Positions 50,391 through 59,636 are shown, counted from the stretch's first letter. The stretch is DNA of 64,000 nt from Pseudomonas farris (GCF_019145235.1 NZ_JAHSTV010000011.1:124001-188000), one strand, 5' to 3'. Notes: a model not told the origin generated them from the sequence alone. Numbers and translations: made by a program.

Positions 50391-51040
50391 TGTCCCAGAC
50401 CTGTGATGTGGTGGTGCTGTTGTCCGGCACCGGCAGTAACTTGCAGGCCTTGATCGACAGCACGCGGACCGGCGACAGCCCGGCCCGCATCGCTGCGGTG
50501 ATCTCCAACCGCGCCGACGCCTACGGCCTGCAACGCGCCAGGGACGCGGGTATCGACACCCGCACCCTGGATCACAAGGCTTTCGAAGGTCGCGAGGCCT
50601 TCGATGCCGCGCTGATCGAACTGATCGACGCCTTCAACCCCAAACTCGTGGTACTGGCCGGCTTCATGCGCATTCTCAGCGCTGACTTCGTGCGCCACTA
50701 TCAGGGTCGCCTGCTCAATATCCATCCCTCGCTGCTGCCCAAATACAAAGGGTTACACACTCATCAGCGCGCGCTGGAGGCCGGCGACACTGAACACGGC
50801 TGTTCCGTGCACTTCGTCACCGAGGAACTCGATGGCGGACCACTGGTCGTACAGGCAGTAATACCGGTAGAGTTGCACGATTCGCCGCAGAGTCTGGCGC
50901 AGCGAGTCCATACCCAGGAACACCTGATCTACCCGATGGCCGTACGCTGGTTTGCCGAAGGCCGTTTATCACTCGGTGAACAAGGTGCTTTACTGGACGG
51001 ACAGTTACTCGCGGCCAGCGGCCACTTGATTCGAACCTAG
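50390..51040 (+). CDS. purN: Phosphoribosylglycinamide formyltransferase
   Basis: 216-residue GART enzyme that formylates GAR with N10-formyltetrahydrofolate. Marks are VLLSGTGSNLQALID (phosphate-binding loop), KLVVLAGFMRILSADFV, and the catalytic stretch LLNIHPSLLPKYKGLHTHQRALEAGDTEHGCSVHFVTEELDGGPLV with asparagine, histidine and aspartate in place. The start ATG at 50390 is coupled to the purM stop. The chain has a normal length. Confidence 0.97.
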   Translation: MSQTCDVVVLLSGTGSNLQALIDSTRTGDSPARIAAVISNRADAYGLQRARDAGIDTRTLDHKAFEGREAFDAALIELIDAFNPKLVVLAGFMRILSADFVRHYQGRLLNIHPSLLPKYKGLHTHQRALEAGDTEHGCSVHFVTEELDGGPLVVQAVIPVELHDSPQSLAQRVHTQEHLIYPMAVRWFAEGRLSLGEQGALLDGQLLAASGHLIRT

Positions 51041-51048
51041 GAGATTTT

Positions 51049-51762
51049 ATGCGTCGCGCCCTGCTCTTCGCTTGCGCTCTGCTCGCCCTGCCGTTTGCGC
51101 AGGCCGCAGACCTTCAGCCCTTCTCCGCCAGCTACACCGCCGACTGGAAACAGCTGCCCATGAGCGGCACCGCCGAACGCAGCCTGACCAAGGGAGCCAA
51201 CGGCGTCTGGAAACTCAGCTTCAAGGCGTCGATGATGATCGCCAGCCTGACTGAAGAAAGCACCCTGACCCTGGACAAGGACACGCTGCTGCCGCAGTCC
51301 TACCACTTCGAACGTGGTGGCCTGGGCAAAGCCAAGAAGGCTGATCTGGATTTCGACTGGACCAATAAGATGGTCACCGGCACCGATCGCGGTGACGCCG
51401 TCAAGCTTCCGCTCAACCGCGGCATGGTCGACAAGTCCACCTATCAACTGGCGCTGCAGCATGACGTGGCCGCCGGCAAGAAAAGCATGAGCTATCAGGT
51501 GGTCGATGATGGGGAAGTCGATACCTATGACTTCCGCGTGCTGGGTTCGGAGAAAGTCGACACCAAGGCTGGCCAGATCGATGCGATCAAGGTCGAGCGC
51601 GTGCGCGACCCGACACAAAGCAAGCGCATCACCGTCCTGTGGTTCGCCAAGGACTGGGATTACCTGCTGGTCCGTTTGCAACAGGTCGAAACCGACGGCA
51701 AGGAGTACAACATCATGCTCCTCGACGGTACGGTCAACGGCAAGACGGTCAAAGGCAGCTGA
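51049..51762 (+). CDS. DUF3108 exported protein
   Basis: 237 residues with a signal peptide (cut after AQA) and TAGGAG upstream of the ATG. The mature part is a predicted beta-rich, lipocalin-like DUF3108 domain: FSASYTADWKQLPMSGTAERSL, YHFERGGLGKAKKADLDFDW and QIDAIKVERVRDPTQSKRITVLWFAKDWDYLLVRLQQVETDGKEY. The function is unknown; the periplasm is the likely location. It lies eight bases behind purN, so it is in the purMN transcript, and is followed by a terminator. Confidence 0.92.
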   Translation: MRRALLFACALLALPFAQAADLQPFSASYTADWKQLPMSGTAERSLTKGANGVWKLSFKASMMIASLTEESTLTLDKDTLLPQSYHFERGGLGKAKKADLDFDWTNKMVTGTDRGDAVKLPLNRGMVDKSTYQLALQHDVAAGKKSMSYQVVDDGEVDTYDFRVLGSEKVDTKAGQIDAIKVERVRDPTQSKRITVLWFAKDWDYLLVRLQQVETDGKEYNIMLLDGTVNGKTVKGS

Positions 51763-51776
51763 TCTGCAACAACATG

Positions 51777-51804
51777 AAAGCCCCGCAAACGCGGGGCTTT
51801 TTTT
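51777..51804 (+). terminator. Terminator of the purM-purN-DUF3108 operon
   Basis: AAAGCCCCGC-AAAC-GCGGGGCTTT is followed by T5. Confidence 0.93.
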
Positions 51805-51834
51805 CGTCTGGCATTTGGCCGGGCGAGAAAGCGA

Positions 51835-52299
51835 TCAGCGCACGGTAAAGCGTTGCTGGGCCAGCAGGCGATCGCCCTGGAACACCATGAAACGCCATTC
51901 ACCGGGAACGACTTCGTGGCTTTCGGTGAACTCGTATGCCATCACATCCTGCGGAGCACCGGGTACCAGTTTTTGAGTGACTTCCAGTTTGTCGTGACGC
52001 ACGCCATCCGGAGTGCGAATGCCCGGCGTGAAATAGAGCAAAGTCAGCGGTTGGTCTTCGGCGACCTTGCCGGCTAACTGGTAACGCATACCGAACTTGG
52101 TGCCGAGTTTGGCGGGGACGATTTCAGTTTGCTGGATCTGTTCATTGCTACGGCGCAAAACTCGCTCGCCCGATTGCAGTTCGGCTTTCGGGCCAGCAAA
52201 CACGCCGTATTCCACTGGGCCTTCGACGCGGACTTCGGCACTGGCCAGACCACTGACGAACATCATTGTGGCCAGGGCGGCTAAACGGGTGAGGTGCAT
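51835..52299 (-). CDS. DUF3859-type exported protein
   Basis: 154 residues from the ATG at 52299 with AAGGAG seven bases upstream. Signal peptide MHLTRLAALATMMFVSGLASA. The mature protein is beta-rich (VRVEGPVEYGVFAGPKAELQSGERVL...FGMRYQLAGKVAEDQPLTLLYFTPGIRTPDG) and looks like an immunoglobulin-like fold, matching my memory of DUF3859. Periplasmic, unknown function. It is convergent with the DUF3108 gene. Confidence 0.82.
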   Translation of the reverse strand: MHLTRLAALATMMFVSGLASAEVRVEGPVEYGVFAGPKAELQSGERVLRRSNEQIQQTEIVPAKLGTKFGMRYQLAGKVAEDQPLTLLYFTPGIRTPDGVRHDKLEVTQKLVPGAPQDVMAYEFTESHEVVPGEWRFMVFQGDRLLAQQRFTVR

Positions 52300-52408
52300 G
52301 GTGCGCTCCTTGATTGAGATGGCCGGAGCGTATGACACGGACATGACTTATTGATGACAGGTCCGAGTTTGGCGACAGGTTCAACAAATGGGTTGAATTA
52401 GCTATCGC

Positions 52409-52503
52409 TTTCGCGAGCAAGCCCGCTCCCACACTGGATCTCGGTCGTTTACAACATCTATGTACACAGGAGATCCAGTGTGGGAGCGGGCTTGCTCGCG
52501 AAG
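52409..52503. repeat. REP inverted pair, TTCGCGAGC-first orientation
   Basis: The arms extend beyond the REP core (ACACTGGATCTC and GAGATCCAGTGT), giving a stem of more than 30 bp with one or two imperfections. It lies between the DUF3859 and amidohydrolase genes. Confidence 0.9.
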
Positions 52504-52517
52504 GCCGCGCCGCGAAA

Positions 52518-53531
52518 TCAGCTTTTACCTACGGAACGAGGCAAAATCGCCAAAAAGTTATCCCGCGCAACCTTTCTGGCAACATCCTCCGGCAAGGCAT
52601 CAAGAAACGGATCGAAGCCGCGCATTTCCTTACCGAGCTTGTTGAAACGTCCCACCACATCGGAACCGAGCATGAAGCGCTCCGGAAAGCGCTCCACCAG
52701 CTTCACCCATTCATCCCGAGGCTTGCCCTGCTCGTCCAGCAGGTAAGGCGTCAGCATGCTCCAGGACAGGTCAACGAACAGATTGGGGTAAGCCTCGAGC
52801 ATTCGCGACAGCGTCGGCAACAGAAAATCCAGCTGAGTCTGATGCCGATGAATCTCCGCACTGGTGCCTGCATGAGCCCAAATGAATCGCGTGTGTGGAT
52901 GATTGCGCAGCGGCTCTTCGACTTCTGCCAGGTACAGCGGATTTTTTTCACGCTTGGAGGTGATGTTGGAATGCAGCATCACCGGCAAATCATTCTCGGC
53001 AGCCAGGTGGTAGATGCGGGTCATCGCCTCATTGTTGGCCCGCGGCGTGTCGCCGGCCGTCAGCGCAGTCAGATCGTCGTGACGGGTAAAAACTTCGCCA
53101 ATGCCCTGCCAAAGCCCGGGATTGAGGTCGAGCATGCGCTGGATGTGTGCCGCGGAGTTTTTGTCATTCGGGTTGAAGCCAGACAGAAACGGGTGGAATC
53201 GCTGGCGCTGCTCGGGCGTCAGCTTATTCACCGCCGCCGCGACGATCACATCGGTCGCGCTGTACCAGTAGGCATCGGCGTCATCGCCGGCGTAATAACG
53301 TGGGCGCTTGGGTTCGTCTTCGTGCCATTTCTTTGCCACAGGAATGCCGGAAATCATCACATGCTCAATGGCATTGTCGTCCATGGCCGTAAGCAATTTC
53401 GACATGCCCGCCGTTTCCTGGAAGAAATCGACGTAATGCAGGTGCGCATCGCTGTAGGCATATTCGCGGGCATAAGCATCAACGCAGCACAGCGCCAACA
53501 GCCAGGCGAGGCTCAAGCGGATCGGGGGCAC
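52518..53531 (-). CDS. Exported amidohydrolase-family (TIM-barrel) hydrolase
   Basis: 337 residues from the GTG at 53531, chosen because AGGAG is placed correctly. A hydrophobic signal peptide (PIRLSLAWLLALCCVDAYA) sends it to the periplasm. The amidohydrolase_2 domain has the metal-binding HxH in YSDAHLHYVDFF near residue 30, LPVMLHSNI near 185, RFIWAHAGTSAE near 215, and a late aspartate in FMLGSDVVGRF. Relatives hydrolyse or decarboxylate small aromatic or lactone substrates. The export signal is uncommon in this family, and the substrate is not evident. Confidence 0.85.
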   Translation of the reverse strand: MPPIRLSLAWLLALCCVDAYAREYAYSDAHLHYVDFFQETAGMSKLLTAMDDNAIEHVMISGIPVAKKWHEDEPKRPRYYAGDDADAYWYSATDVIVAAAVNKLTPEQRQRFHPFLSGFNPNDKNSAAHIQRMLDLNPGLWQGIGEVFTRHDDLTALTAGDTPRANNEAMTRIYHLAAENDLPVMLHSNITSKREKNPLYLAEVEEPLRNHPHTRFIWAHAGTSAEIHRHQTQLDFLLPTLSRMLEAYPNLFVDLSWSMLTPYLLDEQGKPRDEWVKLVERFPERFMLGSDVVGRFNKLGKEMRGFDPFLDALPEDVARKVARDNFLAILPRSVGKS

Positions 53532-53695
53532 GGGATTCTCCTGGATATGAGCATCTGCGGTATGAGCAACATAGACCGCACCACGCAAACCAGGGTTCAG
53601 CCGGCAAGAAAGTGGAACGCGAACTTGAAGGAATGCTCTATAACTTCACGGTCTTTTTTGATCGAATGACTTTTCCACTGCCCGCGAGGTTTCCC

Positions 53696-54112
53696 ATGAC
53701 TGTTACCGTCAATACTGTCTCCGCCGAAGGTTTTCGTCACAGCGTCCAGATCGATGAGCACGAGCTTTTTGCCGATGTGCCGAAAACCTCGGGCGGCGAA
53801 GGCACCGCGCCTGAACCACACGACTACTTCGACGCAGCTCTGGGTGCCTGTAAGGCCCTGACGCTGAAAATGTATGCCAAGAAAAAGGACATCCCGCTGA
53901 CGGGCGTCGAGGTTGAGGTCACGCGCGACAACAGCGAAGAGCAGAAAGGCAAATATGCCCTGCACGTCGAACTCACGCTCAAGGGTGTGCTCACCGACGC
54001 CCAGCGTGACGAGCTGCACCGCGTGGCCGACCGCTGCCCGGTACACAAGCTGATGACCACTTCCGACATCAGCATCGAAACCCATCTGTCCGAAGGTGCC
54101 TTCAGCCAATAG
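53696..54112 (+). CDS. OsmC/Ohr-family peroxiredoxin-like protein
   Basis: 138 residues from the ATG at 53696 with GAGG upstream; in-frame codons before it are unlikely. The two reactive cysteines are in FDAALGACKALTLKMYAKK (about 60) and HRVADRCPVHKLM (about 124), as in OsmC proteins that reduce organic hydroperoxides. It belongs to the short OsmC/YhfA-like group rather than Ohr. The pirin gene follows 61 bases on, in the same direction. Confidence 0.9.
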   Translation: MTVTVNTVSAEGFRHSVQIDEHELFADVPKTSGGEGTAPEPHDYFDAALGACKALTLKMYAKKKDIPLTGVEVEVTRDNSEEQKGKYALHVELTLKGVLTDAQRDELHRVADRCPVHKLMTTSDISIETHLSEGAFSQ

Positions 54113-54173
54113 CGGCAAGGGCTGCGCAAGCGGGTTATGCTCCCTGCGTCACCCGCTCAGCCTGGAATGCACC

Positions 54174-55061
54174 ATGAACACGCCACTCGTGATCCGCCCC
54201 CGCGCCGAAGATGTCGAAGGCCAGCCGATTCTTCGTCCGTTACCGTCAGCCAAATGCCGCAACGTCGGGCCTTTCGTGTTTTTCGACCACATGCTCGAAA
54301 CCCGTTACCCGGCGGGTAAAGGCATGAACATCCGTCAGCATCCGCACATCGGCCTGTCCACCCTCACCTACCTGTTCGAAGGGCAAATCCAGCACAAGGA
54401 CAGCCTCGGCTCCGATCAGGTGGTGAATGCCGGCGATGTCAGCTGGATGACGGCAGGTAGCGAAATTGCCCACGTCGAACGCACGCCCGAACCCTTGAAA
54501 GACAGCGGCTTTACGATGCACGGCTTGCAGATCTGGCTGGCGTCGCCCAAGGATCGTGAGCACGGCCCGGGACACTACAGCCACCATCCGGCTGCCACGC
54601 TGCCCGTCAGCGATAACCTGGGCGTGAAGATACGGATGATCGCGGGGTCAGGCTTTTGCCTCGAATCGCCGGTCCCAGTGCTTTCTCCTACGCTGTACGC
54701 CGAATTGAACCTGCAAACGGCGACCACGTTGCTGATTCCCACCGAACATGAAGAGCGGGCACTGTATGTGCTGAGCGGTGAGGTGCAACTGGATGGCGAG
54801 CTGATTGAACCTCACTCGCTGGTGGTATTGCCGGTCGGGGAAGAGATGACCTTGTTCGCCGAGAGCGACTGTCATGCCGTGCTGTTTGGCGGTGCGCCGC
54901 TGGATGGGCCGCGACGGATCAACTGGAACTTCGTGGCCAGTGATCCGGCATTGATCGATGAAGCACGTCGGCGCTGGGCGGCCGGGGATTGGCCGACAGT
55001 ACCGGGGGAAAGTGAGCGGATCGAACTGCCGAAACACCGAAGCCCGCCAACGCCCCTGTAA
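54174..55061 (+). CDS. Pirin-family protein
   Basis: 295-residue bicupin. The iron-binding set is visible as FFDHMLETRYPAGKGMNIRQHPHIGLSTLTYLFEG and MTAGSEIAHVERTPE (H-x-H, H and E). The C-terminal pirin domain contains HEERALYVLSGEVQLDGE and AVLFGGAPLDGPRRINWNFVASDPALIDEARRRW. Some bacterial pirins are quercetin dioxygenases, others regulate pyruvate metabolism, so no specific reaction is claimed. The start at 54174 follows the family N-terminus. Confidence 0.92.
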   Translation: MNTPLVIRPRAEDVEGQPILRPLPSAKCRNVGPFVFFDHMLETRYPAGKGMNIRQHPHIGLSTLTYLFEGQIQHKDSLGSDQVVNAGDVSWMTAGSEIAHVERTPEPLKDSGFTMHGLQIWLASPKDREHGPGHYSHHPAATLPVSDNLGVKIRMIAGSGFCLESPVPVLSPTLYAELNLQTATTLLIPTEHEERALYVLSGEVQLDGELIEPHSLVVLPVGEEMTLFAESDCHAVLFGGAPLDGPRRINWNFVASDPALIDEARRRWAAGDWPTVPGESERIELPKHRSPPTPL

Positions 55062-55065
55062 CGAT

Positions 55066-55096
55066 CAAAAAAAAAACCCGCCGAAGCGGGTTTTTT
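55066..55096. terminator. Bidirectional terminator between pirin and htpG
   Basis: AACCCGC-CGAA-GCGGGTT is flanked by A9 on one side and T6 on the other, serving both convergent genes. Confidence 0.92.
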
Positions 55097-55105
55097 ACAA
55101 CGCAG

Positions 55106-57010
55106 TTAAACTGACAGTTCAACCAGCAGCTTGTTCAGACGGCGCACATAAGCGGCCGGGTCTTTCAAGCTGTCGCCGGCCGCCAGGGCCGCTTGATCGA
55201 ACAGAATGTGCGACAGGTCGCCGAAGCGCTCGTCGCTCTGCTCGTTGTCGAGTTTCTCGATCAGCGGGTGAGCCGGGTTGAATTCGAAGATCGGCTTCGA
55301 ATCCGGAACCTTCTGACCGCTGGCTTCCAGGATCTGACGCATTTGCAGGCCCAGGTCCTGCTCGCCGATGGCCAAAATCGCCGGGGAATCGGTCAGGCGA
55401 TGGGAAACCCGCACTTCAGCAACGGAGTCGCCCAAAGCGGTCTTGAGACGCTCAACCAGGCCTTCTTTGGACTTGGCGACTTCTTCCGCGGCTTTTTTGT
55501 CTTCTTCCGAATCCAGATTGCCGAGGTCCAGGTCACCGCGTGCCACGTCGACAAAGCTCTTGCCGTCGAAGTCGTTGAGGTAGCTCATCAGCCACTCGTC
55601 GATGCGGTCGGTCAACAGCAGCACTTCGATGCCTTTCTTGCGGAAGACTTCCAGGTGCGGGCTGTTTTTGACTTGCGCGTAGGTTTCGCCAGTCAGGTAG
55701 TAGATCTTGTCCTGACCTTCCTTGGCGCGAGCCAGGTAGTCGGCCAGACCTACAACCTGCTCGCCGTCGTCGCCCTGAGTGGACGCGAAACGCAGCAGGC
55801 CAGCAATTTTCTCTTTGTTGGCGAAGTCTTCTGCCGGGCCTTCTTTCATGACCTGACCGAAGTTCTTCCAGAAACCTTTGTATTGCTCAGACTCGTTCTT
55901 CGCCAGTTTTTCCAGCATGTCCAGAACGCGCTTGGTCAGCGCCGACTTCATGGAATCGATGATCGGGTCTTTCTGCAGGATTTCCCGCGACACGTTCAGC
56001 GACAGGTCGTTGGAGTCGACCACGCCTTTGATGAAGCGCAGGTACAGCGGCAGGAACGATTCGGCCTGATCCATGACGAATACACGCTGCACGTACAGCT
56101 TCAGGCCTTTCGGTGCTTCACGCTGGTACAGGTCGAACGGAGCACGGGTCGGTACATAAAGCAGCGAGGTGTACTCGAGTTTGCCTTCGACCTTGTTGTG
56201 GCTCCAGCTCAGCGGGTTTTCGAAATCGTGAGCGACGTGTTTGTAGAACTCCTGGTATTCCTCGTCTTTTACTTCAGTGCGAGGACGAGTCCACAGGGCG
56301 CTGGCGCGGTTGACGGTTTCCCATTCAATGGCAGGCTTGTCTTCGCCTTCAACGGCTGCCACTTCTTTCGGCAACTCGATCGGCAAGGCGATGTGGTCGG
56401 AGTACTTCTTGATGATGTTGCGCAGACGCCAGCCATCGGCGAATTCGTCTTCCGCGGACTTCAGGTGCAGAACGATGCGAGTGCCACGGTCGGCTTTCTC
56501 GACGGTGGCGATTTCGAACTCGCCTTCGCCCTTGGACGACCAGTGCACGCCTTCGCTGGCAGCGAGGCCGGCACGGCGGCTGAATACGTCAACTTTATCG
56601 GCGACGATGAAGGCCGAGTAGAAACCGACACCGAATTGACCGATCAGGTGCGAGTCTTTTTTCTGATCGCCAGACAAGTGCTTCATGAAATCGGCAGTGC
56701 CGGACTTGGCGATGGTGCCCAGATGGGTCACCGCGTCTTCACGGCTCATGCCGATGCCGTTGTCTTCGAGGGTGACGGTTTTAGCGTCTTTGTCGAAGCT
56801 CACACGGATTTTCAGTTCAGCGCCGCCTTCCAGCAATTCAGGCTTGGCGAGGGCTTCAAAGCGTAATTTGTCGACAGCGTCAGAGGCGTTCGAGATCAAT
56901 TCGCGAAGGAAAATTTCCTTGTTGGAATACAGCGAATGGATCATGAGGTGCAGCAGTTGCTTCACCTCGGTCTGGAAGCCCAGGGTTTCCTTTTGAGTTT
57001 CCACACTCAT
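55106..57010 (-). CDS. htpG: Molecular chaperone HtpG (bacterial Hsp90)
   Basis: 634 residues from the ATG at 57010 (MSVETQKETLGFQTEVKQLL); an ATG two codons earlier has slightly better spacing from GGAG. The N-terminal GHKL ATPase has ELISNASDAVDKLRFEAL, LEDNGIGMSREDAV and GQFGVGFYSAF. The middle domain has SLLYVPTRAPFDLY and the catalytic-loop region ending SLNVSREILQ. The C-terminal dimerisation domain ends in LNKLLVELSV. Standard length. It folds or remodels proteins under stress. No heat-shock promoter could be picked out with confidence. Confidence 0.98.
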   Translation of the reverse strand: MSVETQKETLGFQTEVKQLLHLMIHSLYSNKEIFLRELISNASDAVDKLRFEALAKPELLEGGAELKIRVSFDKDAKTVTLEDNGIGMSREDAVTHLGTIAKSGTADFMKHLSGDQKKDSHLIGQFGVGFYSAFIVADKVDVFSRRAGLAASEGVHWSSKGEGEFEIATVEKADRGTRIVLHLKSAEDEFADGWRLRNIIKKYSDHIALPIELPKEVAAVEGEDKPAIEWETVNRASALWTRPRTEVKDEEYQEFYKHVAHDFENPLSWSHNKVEGKLEYTSLLYVPTRAPFDLYQREAPKGLKLYVQRVFVMDQAESFLPLYLRFIKGVVDSNDLSLNVSREILQKDPIIDSMKSALTKRVLDMLEKLAKNESEQYKGFWKNFGQVMKEGPAEDFANKEKIAGLLRFASTQGDDGEQVVGLADYLARAKEGQDKIYYLTGETYAQVKNSPHLEVFRKKGIEVLLLTDRIDEWLMSYLNDFDGKSFVDVARGDLDLGNLDSEEDKKAAEEVAKSKEGLVERLKTALGDSVAEVRVSHRLTDSPAILAIGEQDLGLQMRQILEASGQKVPDSKPIFEFNPAHPLIEKLDNEQSDERFGDLSHILFDQAALAAGDSLKDPAAYVRRLNKLLVELSV

Positions 57011-57091
57011 GGTCATCAAACTCCAATCAGATGGCAGTGGCCGCGACCTTGAGGGTCGGCGGCGGGTTGTCATCAGAGTTGGGGGCTGAGA

Positions 57092-57544
57092 TCAGGATTT
57101 CAAGGGCTCTTCGATTTTGAAGTGAGCCCGGGCCGTGGCAATGGGCTCGGCCTCAGTGCTTTGCCAGGCGGTAATCGCCACGTTTGCCACCCGGCGCCCC
57201 TGACGACACACCTGGCATCTGGCCCAGGTATCGCGAAACTGTCCCGCGCGCAGGTAGTCGAGGGAAAAGTCGATAATCTTCGGCACGCCGGGCGAACCGG
57301 TGAAGATCAGCAGGTGCAGTGCCGCCGAGAGCTCCATGAACCCGGCAATCACCCCGCCATGGATCGCCGGCAATAAAGGATTACCAATGTTGTCCTTGTT
57401 GGCCGGCAGACGAAACAGCAGCTCATCCCCCACCCGCGAGCATTCAACGCCGATCAGTCTGGCGTAGGGAATCAGGTCCAGCAGCGAAGCGTAGTCCCCC
57501 TGCGCATGAGCCTGTTGAAGTTGTTCCTTGAACGTGTCGGTCAT
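57092..57544 (-). CDS. PaaI-type hotdog thioesterase, second in pair
   Basis: 150 residues from the ATG at 57544, overlapping the upstream thioesterase stop (ATGA). The hotdog core shows LLPAIHGGVIAGFMELSAALHLL (HGG motif near 62) and KIIDFSLDYLRAGQFRDTWARCQVCRQGRRVANVAI, typical of acyl-CoA or phenylacetyl-CoA thioesterases. The substrate is unknown. It is co-translated with a second hotdog protein, and the two might form a heteromer. Confidence 0.88.
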   Translation of the reverse strand: MTDTFKEQLQQAHAQGDYASLLDLIPYARLIGVECSRVGDELLFRLPANKDNIGNPLLPAIHGGVIAGFMELSAALHLLIFTGSPGVPKIIDFSLDYLRAGQFRDTWARCQVCRQGRRVANVAITAWQSTEAEPIATARAHFKIEEPLKS

Positions 57545-58017
57545 TTCGCAGCTCCAGCAATGGCACCGGCAAAACCTTTGGTGCCTTTGATGCTCTTGCC
57601 CATGCGCATGAAGGTACCCACCACATGGGCAATGGGCTGTTCGGGGTCGTCCTGATAGGCAAAACCGCGCGCGAAGATCACGTCGGTGGTCACTCGGTAG
57701 CATTGGGCGAAGCCGTATACGTCCTTGTGCGGCTCGGCGGCATGCATGTAGTCGATGCGCAAGTCGAGCGTCGGACAGACTTCGAACTCGGGCAACACGC
57801 AAAGGGTGGCCATACCGCAGGCAGTGTCCATCAGTGAGGTCAGCGCACCGCCATGAATCACCCCGGTTTGCGGGTTGCCGACGATCTGCGGGTTGTACGG
57901 CAGAATCACCGTCAGCCCTTCGCTACTGGCGCTGTGAACACGCAAACCAAGCACCTGACAATGCCGCAATGCCGACAGGAATCGCGTCGCACGCTCAAAA
58001 ACGGGGTTTTCGGCCAT
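57541..58017 (-). CDS. PaaI-type hotdog thioesterase, first in pair
   Basis: 158 residues. The hotdog active-site region reads NPQTGVIHGGALTSLMDTACGMATL (HGG near 57), followed by PTLDLRIDYMHAAEPHKDVYGFAQCYRVTTDVIFARGFAY. It should hydrolyse an acyl-CoA thioester. It shares the fold and only moderate sequence with the gene behind it, suggesting an old duplication. Divergent from the small lipoprotein gene. Confidence 0.88.
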   Translation of the reverse strand: MAENPVFERATRFLSALRHCQVLGLRVHSASSEGLTVILPYNPQIVGNPQTGVIHGGALTSLMDTACGMATLCVLPEFEVCPTLDLRIDYMHAAEPHKDVYGFAQCYRVTTDVIFARGFAYQDDPEQPIAHVVGTFMRMGKSIKGTKGFAGAIAGAAK

Positions 58018-58174
58018 TTGATAAAACTCTTCTTAGTGTCTGGGCAAAGTAGCGGGCTAGAAGGCAAAAGTTCCGCAGCAAAACAAACTTATATATCTGT
58101 GCGAATTGAGGAACTTAACCCTATTCGCTGTGCTCGAAAGGCCAGTAGATATTTTCCATAAGGAGAAACACCCC

Positions 58175-58420
58175 ATGCGTAAGACTTTAGCTATTGCCTT
58201 GATGTTGACCGCTTCCCTCGGTCTCGCTGCTTGCGATAAAAAATCCGAGGACAAAGCTCAAGATGCTAACCAACATGCCGAGCAAGCTCAGGAAAAAATG
58301 AGCGAAGCTCAGGATAAAGTGAACGACGCAGCAAAAGAAAACGCCGAAGCTGCCAAAGCTCAGGCCGAATCGAACGAAGCTGCGACAAAAGAAGCCGCGC
58401 CAGAAGCACCTAAAAACTAA
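58175..58420 (+). CDS. Small alanine/glutamate-rich lipoprotein
   Basis: 81 residues with AAGGAG nine bases before the ATG. The lipoprotein signal MRKTLAIALMLTASLGLAAC puts the lipidated cysteine at residue 20. The mature part is a low-complexity charged helix (HAEQAQEKMSEAQDKVNDAAKENAEAAKAQAESNEA), probably a coiled coil as in Lpp-like proteins. No known family was recognised with certainty. A strong terminator follows, which together with its codon use suggests a well expressed single gene. Confidence 0.85.
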   Translation: MRKTLAIALMLTASLGLAACDKKSEDKAQDANQHAEQAQEKMSEAQDKVNDAAKENAEAAKAQAESNEAATKEAAPEAPKN

Positions 58421-58436
58421 AAGCGTTTTTAGTGAT

Positions 58437-58470
58437 AAAAGAAAACCCGCCAAGTGCGGGTTTTCTTTTA
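58437..58470 (+). terminator. Terminator after small lipoprotein gene
   Basis: AAAAGAAAACCCGC pairs perfectly with GCGGGTTTTCTTTT around a five-base loop, giving T-rich ends on both strands. It may also serve the convergent MAPEG gene. Confidence 0.92.
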
Positions 58471-58497
58471 TCTGCGGCTTTTGTTTGCAATGCAGTA

Positions 58498-58899
58498 TTA
58501 GATCAAAATCGTCCTAAAAGTCGGACTAATCATCAGCAACAACGAACACACTAAACCCACGAACCACACCAGACTGCGCTGCCAGGCCAGATCTCCCCAA
58601 TAGCACAACAAGTAAATGATGCGTGTGATCACGAAGATGATTGCCAGCGTATCGATCAGCCACCCCGCCGTCTGCGTGGTGTGCGCCATCAACACCCCTA
58701 CCGCAAACAATATGAACGCCTCGAAACTGTTCTGATGGGCCGCCAATGCGCGGGCGCCGAAACCGGTTAGTTGGGCCTGTTGCTGACGCGGCAGGTGATT
58801 GTCGTAACCGCCCTGCTCGTTCATGGCTTTGGCCACCGGAATCTTTGCCACGTAAATCAACAATGCGCTGATCAACACACACCAGAACGGAATACTCAT
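58498..58899 (-). CDS. MAPEG-family membrane protein
   Basis: 133 residues, four hydrophobic helices. MSIPFWCVLISALLIYVAKIPVAKAMNEQGGYDNHLPRQQQAQLTGFGARALAAHQNSFEAFILFAVGVL is a clear MAPEG start with the conserved R-A-x-N-x-E-like segment (RALAAHQNSFEAF). Eukaryotic members are glutathione-dependent enzymes; bacterial roles are mostly unknown. The ATG at 58899 overlaps the stop of the upstream DUF599 gene (TGATG), with GGAGG at a good distance. Confidence 0.9.
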   Translation of the reverse strand: MSIPFWCVLISALLIYVAKIPVAKAMNEQGGYDNHLPRQQQAQLTGFGARALAAHQNSFEAFILFAVGVLMAHTTQTAGWLIDTLAIIFVITRIIYLLCYWGDLAWQRSLVWFVGLVCSLLLMISPTFRTILI

Positions 58900-59636
58900 C
58901 AAGCAGCCTCCTTGTTTGCTTCAGGCAATGGCGCCTCTGTAGGGGTATAGACCATCACATCAAGAACGTCGGAGTGAAACTCGCGGCGATACAACACCAG
59001 CACGACGCCGGCACTCATCAACATGAACAACCAGGGGCTGACGAACCACGCCAGCATGGTCATGCCGAAGTAATAGGAACGCAGACCGAAGTTGAACTGG
59101 TTGGCCGCCATGGAGATGACACGGGCGGCTCGGGAAGCGAAGGCTTTACGCTCTTGCTCGGACACATGGCGCTCGCCGATCATCGGCGCCGAGCCCACGA
59201 GAATCGCCGCAAAGTTGTACTGACGCATGCACCAGCTGAACGTAAAGAACGCATAGACAAATACCAGCGCCAGGCACAACAACTTGATCTCTGACATCCC
59301 TTGGGAAGCCTGTTGCACCATCGGGATATCCGCCAGCAACGAAACGGCTCTGTCGGACGCACCCAACACTGTGAGAATACCGGCCAGGATAATCAGCGTA
59401 CTGGAGGCGAAGAACGAGGCATTACGCTCCAGGTTACCGATCACGCTGGCATCGGCAATGCGATTGTCGCGCAACAGCATGCGGCGCATCCAGTCTTCGC
59501 GATACAGGTGCAGCACGCTGGCCAGGCACGCAGTGTCGCGGCCCTTCCATGAGGCGTAACGGGTGTAACCGCCCCAGCAGACGACAAACCAGAGCGCGGC
59601 GAGGATGTGGATCAGATTGGCGTGGATGAACGACAT
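58899..59636 (-). CDS. DUF599 membrane protein
   Basis: 245 residues with at least four membrane segments. Family features include WGGYTRYASWKGRDTACLASVLHLYREDWMRRMLLRDNRIADASVIGNLERNASFFASSTLIILAG and FFTFSWCMRQYNFAAILVGSAP. Unknown function. The MAPEG gene starts inside its stop codon, so the two are co-translated. A REPIN lies 37 bases upstream of its start. Confidence 0.9.
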   Translation of the reverse strand: MSFIHANLIHILAALWFVVCWGGYTRYASWKGRDTACLASVLHLYREDWMRRMLLRDNRIADASVIGNLERNASFFASSTLIILAGILTVLGASDRAVSLLADIPMVQQASQGMSEIKLLCLALVFVYAFFTFSWCMRQYNFAAILVGSAPMIGERHVSEQERKAFASRAARVISMAANQFNFGLRSYYFGMTMLAWFVSPWLFMLMSAGVVLVLYRREFHSDVLDVMVYTPTEAPLPEANKEAA